Positions 7,507-16,026 of a stretch of DNA of 26,951 nucleotides are shown piece after piece; within the stretch, counting starts at the first letter, position 1, and every line of letters starts with the position of its first letter. Both the position numbers and the translations under genes were made by a program. This DNA is from CAYFXE01 sp964347035 (GTDB lineage Bacteria > Acidobacteriota > Aminicenantia > Aminicenantales > Aminicenantaceae). Location: contig CAYFXE010000039.1 of assembly GCA_964347035.1 (NCBI GenBank), positions 1-26,951 of the forward strand, written 5' to 3'. A model generated the notes under the pieces. That model did not search any database and was not told the DNA's origin. It was given only the letters and a program-made list of their open reading frames with translations.

Positions 7507-9246
7507 ATGGCTTCTAATCTCGGTGAACTTCTTTTACGCGAGAAGCTCCTCACTTCTGATCAATTGAAGTCCGCTCTCGAGCTTCAAAAGAAAAACGGTC
7601 TCCCTCTCACTACGGCTCTGGTCAATCTCAAGTATATCACCGAAGAAGAAATGGCCAAAGCGTTGTCCCATCAACTGGGCTACCCTTATATCGACCTCAA
7701 CCAGTTCGAAGTCTATCCAGAAGTGATCGGCTTGATCCCGGTCGAAATTGCCAAAAAGCACATGATTATACCCATCCATCGCATTCGATCATTCTTGACC
7801 TTGGCAATGGTTGACCCGACGGATTTGGATATCATCGAAGATATTCGGTTCAGAACCGGCCTCAGCATCCAGCCCGTCATCGCCTCCGAGACAGGGATTA
7901 TGAATGCGATCAGTAAATTTTACGGGGCCACGGATTCCTTGCGGGTCAAGAAAATACTGGATGAAATCGAGCTGGCCGAGGACACAACGGTCAATATCAT
8001 CGAAGAAGAAGACGAAGATTATGATATTGAAGAGCTGGTTCATTCCACAGAAGAAGCTCCGATCATTACTCTTGTCAACACGGTTTTCATAGATGCCATA
8101 AAAAAGGGAGCCAGTGACGTTCATTTCGAGCCTTACGAGAAATCCTTCCGCATCAGATACCGCCTGGATGGAACGCTTCATGAAATGATGAACCTGGCCA
8201 CAAAATTCGTCAAGCCTGTGGTCTCAAGAGTAAAAATTCTTTCCAATATGGACATTGCTGAAAAGAGACTCCCTCAAGATGGGCGCATCAAGATGAGAGT
8301 GAAGCTGGAAAATGGGGGCCGGAAAGAAGTCGATATGCGTGTCTCCAGCATTCCCACCATATTCGGTGAAAAAGTGGTGACCCGGATACTCGACCGTGAG
8401 ATGCTGAAATTAGATCTGACGAAATTGGGCTTTGACAAGGAAGCCTTAGGGATCTTTAAGGAGGGGATATCTCAGCCTTGGGGGATCATCCTCGTAACCG
8501 GACCCACGGGGAGCGGAAAGACGAACACTCTGTATTCAGCCATTTCCAACTTGAACTCCTTGGAGAAAAACATCATCACGGCTGAGGACCCTGTGGAGTT
8601 TCATATCCCTGGTATCAGTCAGGTCAACATAAAAGAAGAAATTGGATTGTCCTTCTCGGCCTCGTTGAGGAGTTTTCTCCGACAAGACCCGGATATCATG
8701 CTGGTCGGGGAGATGAGGGATTTTGAAACAGTCGATATCGCCATAAAAGCTTCACTCACTGGACATTTGGTTTTCTCCACTCTCCACACAAACGATGCGG
8801 CCAGCACTGTTTCCAGGCTGGTCAACATGAATATCGAGCCCTACCTCATCGCTGATTCTGTGATCATGATCGTAGCCCAAAGATTGGTCCGGCGCTTGTG
8901 CAAAAAATGCCGAGTCCAAGATAAGTTGACAGAGGAAGCTCTCGTGGATATTGGATTTTCTCCAGAGGAGGCCAAGAAAGGAACGATCTTCAAGCCAGCT
9001 GGCTGCAGCACCTGTCACAACACAGGATACAAAGGAAGGGTTGGGCTTTTCGAAGTGATGCAGATTACAGATGATATCAAGAAACTGATTCTGCGCAAGG
9101 CCCAATCTTCAGAGATAAAAAGGAAAGCCAAAGAGAAGGGAATGATCACCCTGCGTCAGAGTGGACTGATTAAGATAAAAGAAGGTATGACCTCTATCGA
9201 AGAGGTTCTAAGAGAAACCATTAAAGATGGGGAAGTTCAAGAATGA
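7507..9246 (+). CDS. pilB: Type IV pilus extension ATPase PilB
   Basis: A 579-residue GspE/PilB family hexameric ATPase that powers pilin polymerisation at the inner membrane. The N-terminal MshEN domain (1 to about 150; LGELLLREKLLTSDQL, LGYPYIDL) is a known c-di-GMP-binding fold in this family. The catalytic core shows Walker A GPTGSGKT at 332-339, the Asp box EDPVEF at 360-365, Walker B DPDIMLVGEMRD at 394-405 and the His box HLVFSTLHTND at 420-430. Four cysteines (465, 468, 500, 503) form the tetracysteine zinc site typical of the extension-type ATPase and absent from PilT. A short acidic linker follows the N domain at about 164-175. ATG 7507 follows AAGGT. Its stop overlaps the pilT start (ATGA). 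Confidence 0.96.
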   Translation: MASNLGELLLREKLLTSDQLKSALELQKKNGLPLTTALVNLKYITEEEMAKALSHQLGYPYIDLNQFEVYPEVIGLIPVEIAKKHMIIPIHRIRSFLTLAMVDPTDLDIIEDIRFRTGLSIQPVIASETGIMNAISKFYGATDSLRVKKILDEIELAEDTTVNIIEEEDEDYDIEELVHSTEEAPIITLVNTVFIDAIKKGASDVHFEPYEKSFRIRYRLDGTLHEMMNLATKFVKPVVSRVKILSNMDIAEKRLPQDGRIKMRVKLENGGRKEVDMRVSSIPTIFGEKVVTRILDREMLKLDLTKLGFDKEALGIFKEGISQPWGIILVTGPTGSGKTNTLYSAISNLNSLEKNIITAEDPVEFHIPGISQVNIKEEIGLSFSASLRSFLRQDPDIMLVGEMRDFETVDIAIKASLTGHLVFSTLHTNDAASTVSRLVNMNIEPYLIADSVIMIVAQRLVRRLCKKCRVQDKLTEEALVDIGFSPEEAKKGTIFKPAGCSTCHNTGYKGRVGLFEVMQITDDIKKLILRKAQSSEIKRKAKEKGMITLRQSGLIKIKEGMTSIEEVLRETIKDGEVQE

Positions 9247-10340
9247 ATATAACTATACAGGAATTGTTGAAGAAGGCAGTGGAGATGGACGCTAGCGATC
9301 TTCATATAACGACCTATATCCCCCCCCGGATAAGGGTTCATGGAAACCTTGTCTCCCTTGATTACCCTCCTTTGACGGCCTCTGAAACCAAGAGTCTTGC
9401 TTACAGTGTTCTGACCGACAGACAGAAAAAACAATTCGAGGATAAGATGGAGCTGGATTTTTCATTCGGGATTGATAAGTTAGGCCGTTTCCGAGGAAAC
9501 ATCTTTATGCAGAGAGGGGCTGTTGCCGCGGCTTTTCGGAGATTTCACGAGAGTGAATTTAGTTTCATCCAACTTGGAATCCCTCAAAAACTCTCTCAAC
9601 TCTGCAAGCTGCCTCGAGGGTTGGTGTTAGTGACGGGGCCGACTGGATGCGGAAAATCCACAACACTGGCCTGTTTGATCAATCACGTCAATAGACAACG
9701 AGCTGTCCACATTATCACCATAGAGGACCCGATCGAATACTTTTTTTCACCCCAAAAGTCCATCATCAACCAGAGGGAACTTCATGTCGACACTCTGAGC
9801 TTTCCCAATGCGCTCCGGTCCGTCCTTCGAGAGGACCCGGATGTAGTCTTGGTCGGAGAGATGAGAGACATGGAGACCGTTGAAGCTACCTTGCGGGTTG
9901 CTGAGACAGGCCATCTGACCTTTTCCACACTCCACACAAATTCAGCCGCCGAGTCCATAACTAGAATCATAGATATTTTCCCCTCCCAATACCAGTCTCA
10001 AGTCAGAATCACGCTTTCCATGTGTCTGGAAGGCATCATGACCCAGTCTCTTCTTCCTAGGGCCGATGGGAAAGGAAGAGTGTTGGCCATGGAGATTTTG
10101 ATTCCCAATCCAGCCATCAGGAGTCTCATCAGAGAAAACAAGATCCATCAGATCTATGCCACCATGCAGATGGGCCAGGAAAAATTCGGGATGCAAACCT
10201 TCAACCAATCGCTGGCCAATCTTTATTTTAAAGGAGCCATCACACTCGAGACAGCCATAAGCGCGACCTCTAAAGCTGAAGAGCTTACCGACATCCTCCA
10301 ACGGCGGGAAGGAGTCCTAGAGGCTAAAGTGGGCTATTAA
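9243..10340 (+). CDS. pilT: Type IV pilus retraction ATPase PilT
   Basis: A 365-residue PilT-family ATPase that drives pilus retraction and twitching. Walker A reads GPTGCGKST at 132-140, with Cys where Ser is usual. The Asp box EDPIEYFF and Walker B DPDVVLVGEMRD (about 198-209) are followed by the His box HLTFSTLHTNSA. The C-terminal PilT-specific motif is present as AIRSLIRENK, near the AIRNLIRE consensus required for retraction. No tetracysteine site exists, separating it from PilB. It overlaps pilB by four bases and is followed by pilC after 32 bases. Confidence 0.95.
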   Translation: MNITIQELLKKAVEMDASDLHITTYIPPRIRVHGNLVSLDYPPLTASETKSLAYSVLTDRQKKQFEDKMELDFSFGIDKLGRFRGNIFMQRGAVAAAFRRFHESEFSFIQLGIPQKLSQLCKLPRGLVLVTGPTGCGKSTTLACLINHVNRQRAVHIITIEDPIEYFFSPQKSIINQRELHVDTLSFPNALRSVLREDPDVVLVGEMRDMETVEATLRVAETGHLTFSTLHTNSAAESITRIIDIFPSQYQSQVRITLSMCLEGIMTQSLLPRADGKGRVLAMEILIPNPAIRSLIRENKIHQIYATMQMGQEKFGMQTFNQSLANLYFKGAITLETAISATSKAEELTDILQRREGVLEAKVGY

Positions 10341-10372
10341 ACCCAACAAGCAAGAAAATAGGAGAATGAATC

Positions 10373-11671
10373 ATGCCAACATACCAATGGAAAGGTAAGA
10401 ATCGATACGGGGACGTTGTCGGAGGTGAACGAGTCGCACAGTCATCTGAAGAGCTCAATAAAACTCTTCAGCAGGAGATGATCACTGTTCAAGACATCTC
10501 AAAGAAAAGGTTAGAGTTCAAAATTCCTTTATTTAAGAGAGAAAAGGTGAAGATGAAGGAACTGGCCATCTATAGCCGGCAGCTTTCAGTTTTGATCGAT
10601 GCCGAATTGCCGTTAATCCAAAGCTTAGGGATTCTGGCGGAGCAGTCAAAAAACAAGTATTTCAAGAGCGTCATAAACAATATCAAGGATGATGTTGAGG
10701 CTGGCTCAACACTCAATCAGGCTAAAAGAAAATTCCCTAAGGTGTTCGATTCTCTGTACTGCAACATCGTGGGATCAGGAGAGCAGAGTGGGTCGCTGGA
10801 TATCATGCTCAAGCGTCTAGCAGAGTACATGGAGAAAATCGTAAAGATCAAGTCTCAAGTCAAACAGGCGATGATGTATCCAACGGCCATTATTGGTTTT
10901 GCCTGTTTGGTCGTTATTTTCATGCTGTGGAAGGTCATCCCAGTTTTTGCTTCGATTTTTCTTGAACTCGGAGCCCAGCTGCCGGTAGAGGTGGCAGCGG
11001 AAACGGCACAGCCCGGGAGCCAGGATCGCGAAGTCGGCCTGCTTCTTCTTGATTTCCTCGATNNNNNNNNNNAGCTGCCCTTCTTGACCATGGCGATCAT
11101 CACTCTCAGCCATTTTATCCAGAGGTACTTCCTGTTCATGGTTATTGGTGCTGTAGTTCTCGTTTTTCTTTTCCGGTACCTTAGACGAACAGAAAAGGGA
11201 GGAAGATTCATAGATCAGAGTTTACTCAAGATTCCGCTGTTTGGGAAGATCCTCAGGAAAGTCGCCCTCTCACGTATAACTCGGACTTTGAGTACCCTTC
11301 TTTCGGGTGGGGTGCCGATGCTTGAGAGCTTGAAAATTACAGGCTCAACGGCTGGAAACGTAGTTATGGAAGAGAGGATCATGGATTCACGAAAGCAGGT
11401 GACTGAAGGGACCAGCCTGACCGACGCGTTCAAGGAAGCGGGGAAGTTTCCTTTCATGATGACCCAAATGGTGGGCGTGGGAGAAGCCACAGGAACACTT
11501 GATGATATGTTGGCCAAGCTGGCCGATTTCTACGATGATGAGGTGGAAGCTTCTGTGTCATCACTTCTTTCTATTTTAGAACCAGTCCTTCTGATAATGG
11601 TCGGAGGAATGGTCGCGACTTTGGTTGTCTCCATGTATCTTCCGATTTTTAGCTTAATGCAACAATTCTAA
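10373..11671 (+). CDS. pilC: Type IV pilus inner-membrane platform protein PilC (interrupted by assembly gap)
   Basis: GspF/PilC family polytopic protein that anchors PilB and PilT. ATG 10373 follows AGGAGA. The cytoplasmic N-terminus MPTYQWKGKNRYGDVVGGE is typical. Two GspF repeats are visible: one around YSRQLSVLIDAELPLIQSL and one around RITRTLSTLLSGGVPMLESL, each with its GSGEQSG- or GVGEATGTL-type motif, and membrane helices follow both. In the centre, positions 10984-11079 are not PilC: they hold foreign sequence plus ten Ns. Removing them joins GAQLP to FLTMAIITLSHF, which is exactly what the family expects. Without the insert the protein is about 400 residues, the usual length. Confidence 0.92.
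   Translation: MPTYQWKGKNRYGDVVGGERVAQSSEELNKTLQQEMITVQDISKKRLEFKIPLFKREKVKMKELAIYSRQLSVLIDAELPLIQSLGILAEQSKNKYFKSVINNIKDDVEAGSTLNQAKRKFPKVFDSLYCNIVGSGEQSGSLDIMLKRLAEYMEKIVKIKSQVKQAMMYPTAIIGFACLVVIFMLWKVIPVFASIFLELGAQLPVEVAAETAQPGSQDREVGLLLLDFLDXXXXLPFLTMAIITLSHFIQRYFLFMVIGAVVLVFLFRYLRRTEKGGRFIDQSLLKIPLFGKILRKVALSRITRTLSTLLSGGVPMLESLKITGSTAGNVVMEERIMDSRKQVTEGTSLTDAFKEAGKFPFMMTQMVGVGEATGTLDDMLAKLADFYDDEVEASVSSLLSILEPVLLIMVGGMVATLVVSMYLPIFSLMQQF
10984..11079. other. Assembly gap with chimeric PilT-like flank
   Basis: Ten Ns (11063-11072) preceded by 79 bases that do not belong to pilC and bounded by the direct repeat AGCTGCC (10977-10983 and 11073-11079). On the minus strand the 79 bases and the AGCTGCC copy before them read ADFAILAPGLCRFRCHLYRQ, which aligns with LDFSFGIDKLGRFRGNIFMQ of the PilT in this window. 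It is therefore likely a misjoined piece of another PilT-type gene. Confidence 0.8.
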
Positions 11672-11696
11672 AAGAGAATGGAACGAGAAAGTTAGA

Positions 11697-13010
11697 ATGG
11701 ATACCCGCAAGAGACATGTCTTTTGGTTCATCTTATTACGTCTCATCGTCGTCACCTCCCTCGTCGTTTCTGCCTTTATCATCCAGTTTAGCACGTCGAT
11801 TTTTCTTCCTCTCTCCCCTTTTTATTATTTGATCATTACGTTTTACGTTCTCACTCTTTTCTATTTTCTTTTTTATTTTTTGGGAAAAAACTATACTCTT
11901 CAAGTTTATCTACAGATCATACTCGACCTCTATCTGATCACAGGACTTGTCTACATCTCAGGTGGACTCAAAGGTTCCTTCTATTTTCTGTATATTTTCG
12001 AGATCATTGCTGCCAGCATCATCCTAACTCGTCAAGCCGCATATATCATTGCGTCGCTGGCGGCCATCTTTTTTGGAGTTCTCGTGGATGGGATGTATTT
12101 TGGGATAGTTCCTTCTTTCTCCAAGACTCAATCCATGAATTTGTCATTGGGTCAAGTCATCAACAACATTTTCATCGCTTGGTGTGTTTTTTTCCTGGTT
12201 GCGTTGCTGATGAACTATCTGACTGAAAATCTAAGAAAAACCCGGGAAAAGCTGTATCAGGCCCAAAGAGAGCTTGAGATGAGAAATCGCCTGGCCATAG
12301 CTGGAGAGGTCGCCGCTCGGGTGGCTCACGAAATCCGGAATCCTCTGGCCGCCATATCTGGGACAGTTCAGGTTCTCCGAGAGGAGTTGCCCCTGAATCC
12401 CGGCCAGAAGGATTTGATGAGAATCGCTGTCGAAGAATCAGAGCGGGTTTCCAGATCCATCGAACAATTTTTAAGCTATGCTTCAGCGGATAGACCAGAA
12501 TACTCGAGGATTGATCTTTCCGCTCTCTTACGGGAGACACTTCAGCTGCTCGAGAAAAGCGGAGATTTGAACGGAACACATCACGTGACAGGAAATTTCA
12601 GAGGGAAGAAGTTTCCTTATTTCGGAAATGCCTATCACTTCAAACAGATTTTTTGGAACCTGGCGAAGAACTCGTTCAAAGCTATGGCCAATGGGGGAAC
12701 ATTAGCCGTAGATTTTGAAAACAGGAAGAATGAGGAAATCGAGATAAAGTTCACCGACACAGGAAGAGGCATGGCCGCGGAGGAGAAGAAGAAGGCTTTT
12801 GACCCCTTTTTTTCTGGATTCAAGAATGGTGGTTTGGGGATTGGCATGTCCGTTGTTCAGCGAATCGTTGGCGACTATAACGGAGAAATCAGACTTTTTT
12901 CAGATGTAAATCAGGGAACAGAAGTGGTGATAATCCTCCCCTGGAGAGATCCAAAGAAGATCAAAAGAACTCAAAAAGAGGAACACGGTGAAAGATGGAT
13001 AAACTGCTGA
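11697..13010 (+). CDS. pilS: Pilus sensor histidine kinase PilS
   Basis: A 437-residue membrane histidine kinase. The N-terminal 180 residues hold about six hydrophobic helices (for example LIVVTSLVVSAFII, IFEIIAASIILT, IAWCVFFLVALLMNYL), as in Pseudomonas PilS, which senses pilin in the membrane. A short coiled coil leads to the H-box RVAHEIRNPLAAISG with H211. The N-box NLAKNSFKAM, the G1 box DTGRGM, the F box FDPFFSG and the G2 box GGLGIGMSVVQ are all present. The 3' end overlaps pilR by 16 bases, so the two partners are translationally coupled. Placement between pilC and pilR-pilA supports the PilS assignment. Confidence 0.9.
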   Translation: MDTRKRHVFWFILLRLIVVTSLVVSAFIIQFSTSIFLPLSPFYYLIITFYVLTLFYFLFYFLGKNYTLQVYLQIILDLYLITGLVYISGGLKGSFYFLYIFEIIAASIILTRQAAYIIASLAAIFFGVLVDGMYFGIVPSFSKTQSMNLSLGQVINNIFIAWCVFFLVALLMNYLTENLRKTREKLYQAQRELEMRNRLAIAGEVAARVAHEIRNPLAAISGTVQVLREELPLNPGQKDLMRIAVEESERVSRSIEQFLSYASADRPEYSRIDLSALLRETLQLLEKSGDLNGTHHVTGNFRGKKFPYFGNAYHFKQIFWNLAKNSFKAMANGGTLAVDFENRKNEEIEIKFTDTGRGMAAEEKKKAFDPFFSGFKNGGLGIGMSVVQRIVGDYNGEIRLFSDVNQGTEVVIILPWRDPKKIKRTQKEEHGERWINC

Positions 13011-14428
13011 TTATCGACGACGAACGAAGCATCCTCGAGCTGTTGAGTACTGTCTTCAAGAAGGAGGGGTATGAAGTCAAAACCTCTCTTTCTGCATCCA
13101 AGGCCCTGGATCTCATCGAAAAGCAGGATTATGACCTCGTTATCTCTGACATCAAACTCCCCGAGATGAGCGGGATGGAGATTTTAAGAAAAGTTAAGTT
13201 GAAAAAACCCGAGCTTCCCTTCGTCATGATTACCGCCTACGGCTCGATCAAACAGGCTGTGGAAGCCTTGAAAGTCGGAGCCTTAGATTACGTGCTCAAA
13301 CCCTTCGATGTGGAAGAACTGAAGATCGTCGTGGCTCAAGGCCTGGAGAAGTACAAGCTGAAAGAAGAAAACATCCAGCTTCGCAAGGAGCTCGAAGAAA
13401 AGCACAAATTCGAGAATATGGTGGGCAAAAGTCGGAAGATGAAAGAAATATATAGTTTGATAGAGAGGATTGCCGGAACAGATTCAACGGTTTTGATCAT
13501 GGGCGAAAGCGGGACAGGGAAGGAGATGGCAGCTAGGGCAATTCACTTCCTCAGCTATCGGAGGGAGAGGCCGTTTGTCTCGATCAATTGCGGTGCCCTC
13601 CCAGAGAACCTTCTGGAGAGCGAGCTTTTCGGACACAGCAAAGGATCTTTCACTGGGGCTGTGGCCGACAAAAAGGGGATGTTTGAGGTCGCTCAGCAGG
13701 GCACACTCTTCTTGGATGAGGTGGGAGAAATGTCTCCCTGGACACAGGTGAAACTCTTAAGAGCTCTCCAAGAAAGAAAGGTCAGAAAAGTAGGTGGGAC
13801 AGAGGAGATCGAGGTTGATGTTCGCATCATCGCGGCCACAAACCATGACTTAAAATCGCTGATCGACAAAGGACAATTCCGTGAGGACCTGTATTACCGT
13901 CTGAATGTCATCTCGTTCGAAATGCCTCCTTTAAGAGAGAGAAGACCAGATCTTCCTCTCCTCATCTCTCATTTTCTAAAGAAGCATTGCCAGAAGATGG
14001 GAAGGAAGATGAAAAGACTATCCCCAGAGGCCATGAGTGTTCTCGAGTCCTATCCTTGGCCGGGAAATGTCAGGGAGTTGGAGAATGTCATTGAGAGGAT
14101 TGTCGCTATAGAAGAGAGGGAAACGGTTACTGAAGAGAGCCTCCCAGCTGATCTTTTCCTAGATCTACCAGCGACACAGAATCAATACGTCCTCCAGCCA
14201 GGGTTTAATTTGAATGAATACCTGGATAAAGTCACGTGCCACTTAATAAATGAAGCTTTAGCGACAACAGGAGGGAATCTCAAAGAAACAGCGAACCTTC
14301 TGGGTGTGAATTACCGGTCTTTACGTTATCTTATCGAAAAGTACGAGTTGAAAGCGAAGCAGGGTGACGCAGGAATACTCAGAAAAGGGACAAATATTGT
14401 CAATAAAGCGCCAAAAAATGTCAATTGA
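12995..14428 (+). CDS. pilR: Pilus sigma-54 response regulator PilR
   Basis: A 477-residue NtrC-family activator. The receiver domain has the acidic pair D8/D9, phospho-acceptor D52 (VISDIKLPEM), T80 and K102. The AAA+ domain has Walker A GESGTGKE at 170-177, Walker B FLDEVGE at about 239-245 and the sigma-54 contact loop GSFTGA at 217-222 (a tolerated variant of GAFTGA). A Fis-type HTH closes the protein (GGNLKETANLLGVNYRSLRYLIEKY). Its likely target is the sigma-54 promoter of pilA immediately downstream. The last 13 codons themselves contain the two enhancer-like palindromes, so the coding tail and the regulatory site overlap. Confidence 0.94.
   Translation: MDKLLIIDDERSILELLSTVFKKEGYEVKTSLSASKALDLIEKQDYDLVISDIKLPEMSGMEILRKVKLKKPELPFVMITAYGSIKQAVEALKVGALDYVLKPFDVEELKIVVAQGLEKYKLKEENIQLRKELEEKHKFENMVGKSRKMKEIYSLIERIAGTDSTVLIMGESGTGKEMAARAIHFLSYRRERPFVSINCGALPENLLESELFGHSKGSFTGAVADKKGMFEVAQQGTLFLDEVGEMSPWTQVKLLRALQERKVRKVGGTEEIEVDVRIIAATNHDLKSLIDKGQFREDLYYRLNVISFEMPPLRERRPDLPLLISHFLKKHCQKMGRKMKRLSPEAMSVLESYPWPGNVRELENVIERIVAIEERETVTEESLPADLFLDLPATQNQYVLQPGFNLNEYLDKVTCHLINEALATTGGNLKETANLLGVNYRSLRYLIEKYELKAKQGDAGILRKGTNIVNKAPKNVN
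14389..14422. promoter_or_regulatory. Tandem GACA-N5-TGTC palindromes, candidate PilR enhancer
   Basis: GACAAATATTGTC (14389-14401) and GCCAAAAAATGTC (14410-14422, one mismatch) start 21 bases apart, two helical turns, putting both on one face of the DNA. Centres fall about 127 and 106 bases before the predicted pilA start site, the normal range for a sigma-54 enhancer. TGTC-containing sites are known PilR targets in Pseudomonas. Confidence 0.6.
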
Positions 14429-14495
14429 TTGCCGTGAAGAAGATGAATGAAAATTACAATATATTTATTATCAACAACTTAGAATATTTGTGCTC

Positions 14496-14511
14496 TGGCA
14501 CACAGCTTGCA
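14496..14511 (+). promoter_or_regulatory. Sigma-54 promoter of pilA
   Basis: TGGCACACAGCTTGCA matches the -24/-12 consensus with GG at 14497-14498, GC at 14509-14510 and exactly ten bases between. Transcription should begin near 14522, leaving a leader of about 50 bases before ATG 14574. Confidence 0.85.
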
Positions 14512-14573
14512 AAGAATAAATGCGATGAGAGTGATAATGAAAATCACGGGAAATAATTTTTAGGAGGTTTCAA

Positions 14574-15107
14574 ATGTTAAAAAATACTAAGGGTTTCACA
14601 CTGATTGAATTGTTGATCGTTGTGGCTATCATAGGAATTCTTGCTGCACTCCTCATTCCAAACGCGATTACGGCTATCCAGAAGTCCAAGCAGAAAGGAA
14701 CGATGAAGGACATCGTAACCATCGCGACAGCTTGCGCGGATTACATCACAGACAACGGGGCTTTTGCCAATGCTAAGAATGGTGCGCTTGTCGATAACGA
14801 CGCTTTCATCCAGGATCTGGCTCCTTTCTATGTCAAGATTGTCCCTGTCAATGATCAATGGGGACAGCCTTTAAACATTTACACCGGGTCCAACGGGACA
14901 ACCAGAGGAATAGATGAAGATGACCTGGGTGAGGATGACTTCCTGATCGACTCTTACGGTCGCGATAAGGCGACTGATGGTTGGGCCTACGATGAGACTA
15001 CACCTACTGCTGGAATGTACATCATAAACTCAATGGATGACTTCAAGAACGATCTGGTCAACTGGTCAGGCTCCTGGATTCGAGCTCCAAGAACAGCTGT
15101 AGAGTAA
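14574..15107 (+). CDS. pilA: Major type IV pilin, GspG-like
   Basis: A 177-residue pilin precursor with a very strong ribosome site (AGGAGG at 14562-14567). The leader MLKNTKG is cut by prepilin peptidase before F8; the mature helix FTLIELLIVVAIIGILAALLIP carries the essential Glu at position 5. The globular part contains D-Q-W-G-Q-P-L-N and D-S-Y-G-R-D-K-A-T-D-G-W with an acidic run IDEDDLGEDDF between, the pattern of the C-terminal loop in GspG-type pseudopilins that binds calcium. Gene position after pilBTCSR and the PilR/sigma-54 promoter favour a true pilus subunit rather than a secretion pseudopilin. A strong terminator follows. Confidence 0.88.
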   Translation: MLKNTKGFTLIELLIVVAIIGILAALLIPNAITAIQKSKQKGTMKDIVTIATACADYITDNGAFANAKNGALVDNDAFIQDLAPFYVKIVPVNDQWGQPLNIYTGSNGTTRGIDEDDLGEDDFLIDSYGRDKATDGWAYDETTPTAGMYIINSMDDFKNDLVNWSGSWIRAPRTAVE

Positions 15108-15153
15108 ATACTTCCTCGTCATTAGCTGTCGGGTTCGCCTTTTATAGGCGGAG

Positions 15154-15190
15154 AAAAGGCGATGCATCGAGAGATGCATCGCCTTTTTTT
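15154..15190 (+). terminator. Strong intrinsic terminator after pilA
   Basis: AAAAGGCGATGCATC (15154-15168), loop GAGA, then GATGCATCGCC and a T run to 15190: a 15-bp perfect stem. An upstream CGCCTTTT (15136-15143) could pair with the AAAAGGCG of the same stem and form a competing structure. Confidence 0.9.
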
Positions 15191-15207
15191 GTCCAGTTAT
15201 CAGTTAC

Positions 15208-15272
15208 CAGTTGTCAGTAAAGAAGGGATTCTTTTCTTATACTGAAAACGGGGAACTGAAAACTGACAACTG
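15208..15272. repeat. CAGTTGTCAGT inverted repeat
   Basis: CAGTTGTCAGT (15208-15218) and ACTGACAACTG (15262-15272) are perfect inverted arms around a 43-base centre, embedded in further CAGTTA/ACTGAA repeats. Such CAGTTGTCAGTT elements recur in the intergenic DNA of many bacteria; copy number here is unknown. Confidence 0.5.
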
Positions 15273-15293
15273 TACCCTTATTTCTCTATAGTG

Positions 15294-15302
15294 TGGTATA
15301 AT
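15294..15302 (+). promoter_or_regulatory. Extended -10 promoter for plsC-gmhA
   Basis: TGGTATAAT gives a perfect -10 with the TGn extension, and no good -35 is seen. A start near 15309 would leave only about 8 bases before ATG 15317. Confidence 0.45.
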
Positions 15303-15316
15303 CGGGAGCACTTAAA

Positions 15317-16015
15317 ATGCGAACAATCTTCCTTCTTCTACTCTACGGAATATTGGCTGTCCTTCTCCTTCCCGTACTCTTTGTTTGCTATTTAGGCCGG
15401 AGGAGGGAGCCTATAATTGCCATCGGAAAATGGGGAATTTCTGTTGGAAAGAAAATACTTGGAGTCCGCATCGATGTATCCGGAATCGAAAGAATTGACA
15501 AGAAAAAAGCGTATGTTTTTATGGCCAACCACCTGAGTCTCATCGATGGACCGTTGTTGTTTTGGCTTATTCCCCAATCGATCAGTGTCATCTTGAAAAA
15601 AGAAGTCTTCCGCATACCCATTATCGGACAGGGCATGAGGCAGGTGGGTTTTATCCCTGTCGACCGGAAAACGATGAGGGGGGGGAAGAGAAGCATCGAT
15701 AAAGCCGTTCAACTCATCAGAGAGAAAGGGCGTTCTTTTTTAATTTTTCCAGAAGGAACGAGAAGCAGGGACGGAAAATTACAATCATTTAAGCGTGGGG
15801 GCTTCTTTCTCGCGCTCAACAGCCAAGCTTCGATTGCTCCCATATCTATCCGGGGGACTTACGAGCTCATGCCTCGCGGCAGCTTTTTCGCAAAGAGAGG
15901 AAAGATCAGTGTTCTCTTCCATTCTCCTCAACCAATGAGTGATTATGATCTTCGATCGATGCCGCAGATGATCGAGGCAGTGTGGAGCACCATACAATTG
16001 GGCTTGGTAGAATAA
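15317..16015 (+). CDS. plsC: 1-acyl-sn-glycerol-3-phosphate acyltransferase (PlsC family)
   Basis: A 232-residue PlsC-family enzyme that adds the second acyl chain to make phosphatidic acid. An N-terminal membrane helix (LLLLYGILAVLLLPVLFV) precedes the catalytic motif NHLSLIDG (H72, D77). The glycerophosphate-binding motifs follow: GFIPVDR at 111-117 and FPEGTRS at 144-150. A late motif (ISIRGTYELMP) matches the family's block IV. Length is normal. It is followed by gmhA after 11 bases, suggesting one transcript. Confidence 0.93.
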   Translation: MRTIFLLLLYGILAVLLLPVLFVCYLGRRREPIIAIGKWGISVGKKILGVRIDVSGIERIDKKKAYVFMANHLSLIDGPLLFWLIPQSISVILKKEVFRIPIIGQGMRQVGFIPVDRKTMRGGKRSIDKAVQLIREKGRSFLIFPEGTRSRDGKLQSFKRGGFFLALNSQASIAPISIRGTYELMPRGSFFAKRGKISVLFHSPQPMSDYDLRSMPQMIEAVWSTIQLGLVE

Positions 16016-16026
16016 GAGGAGGAAAC

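Noticed and set aside
15982..16026. Longer N-terminus for GmhA from ATG 15982
   Set aside because: It overlaps the plsC end, and a strong GAGGAGG site precedes ATG 16027, which fits the family start.
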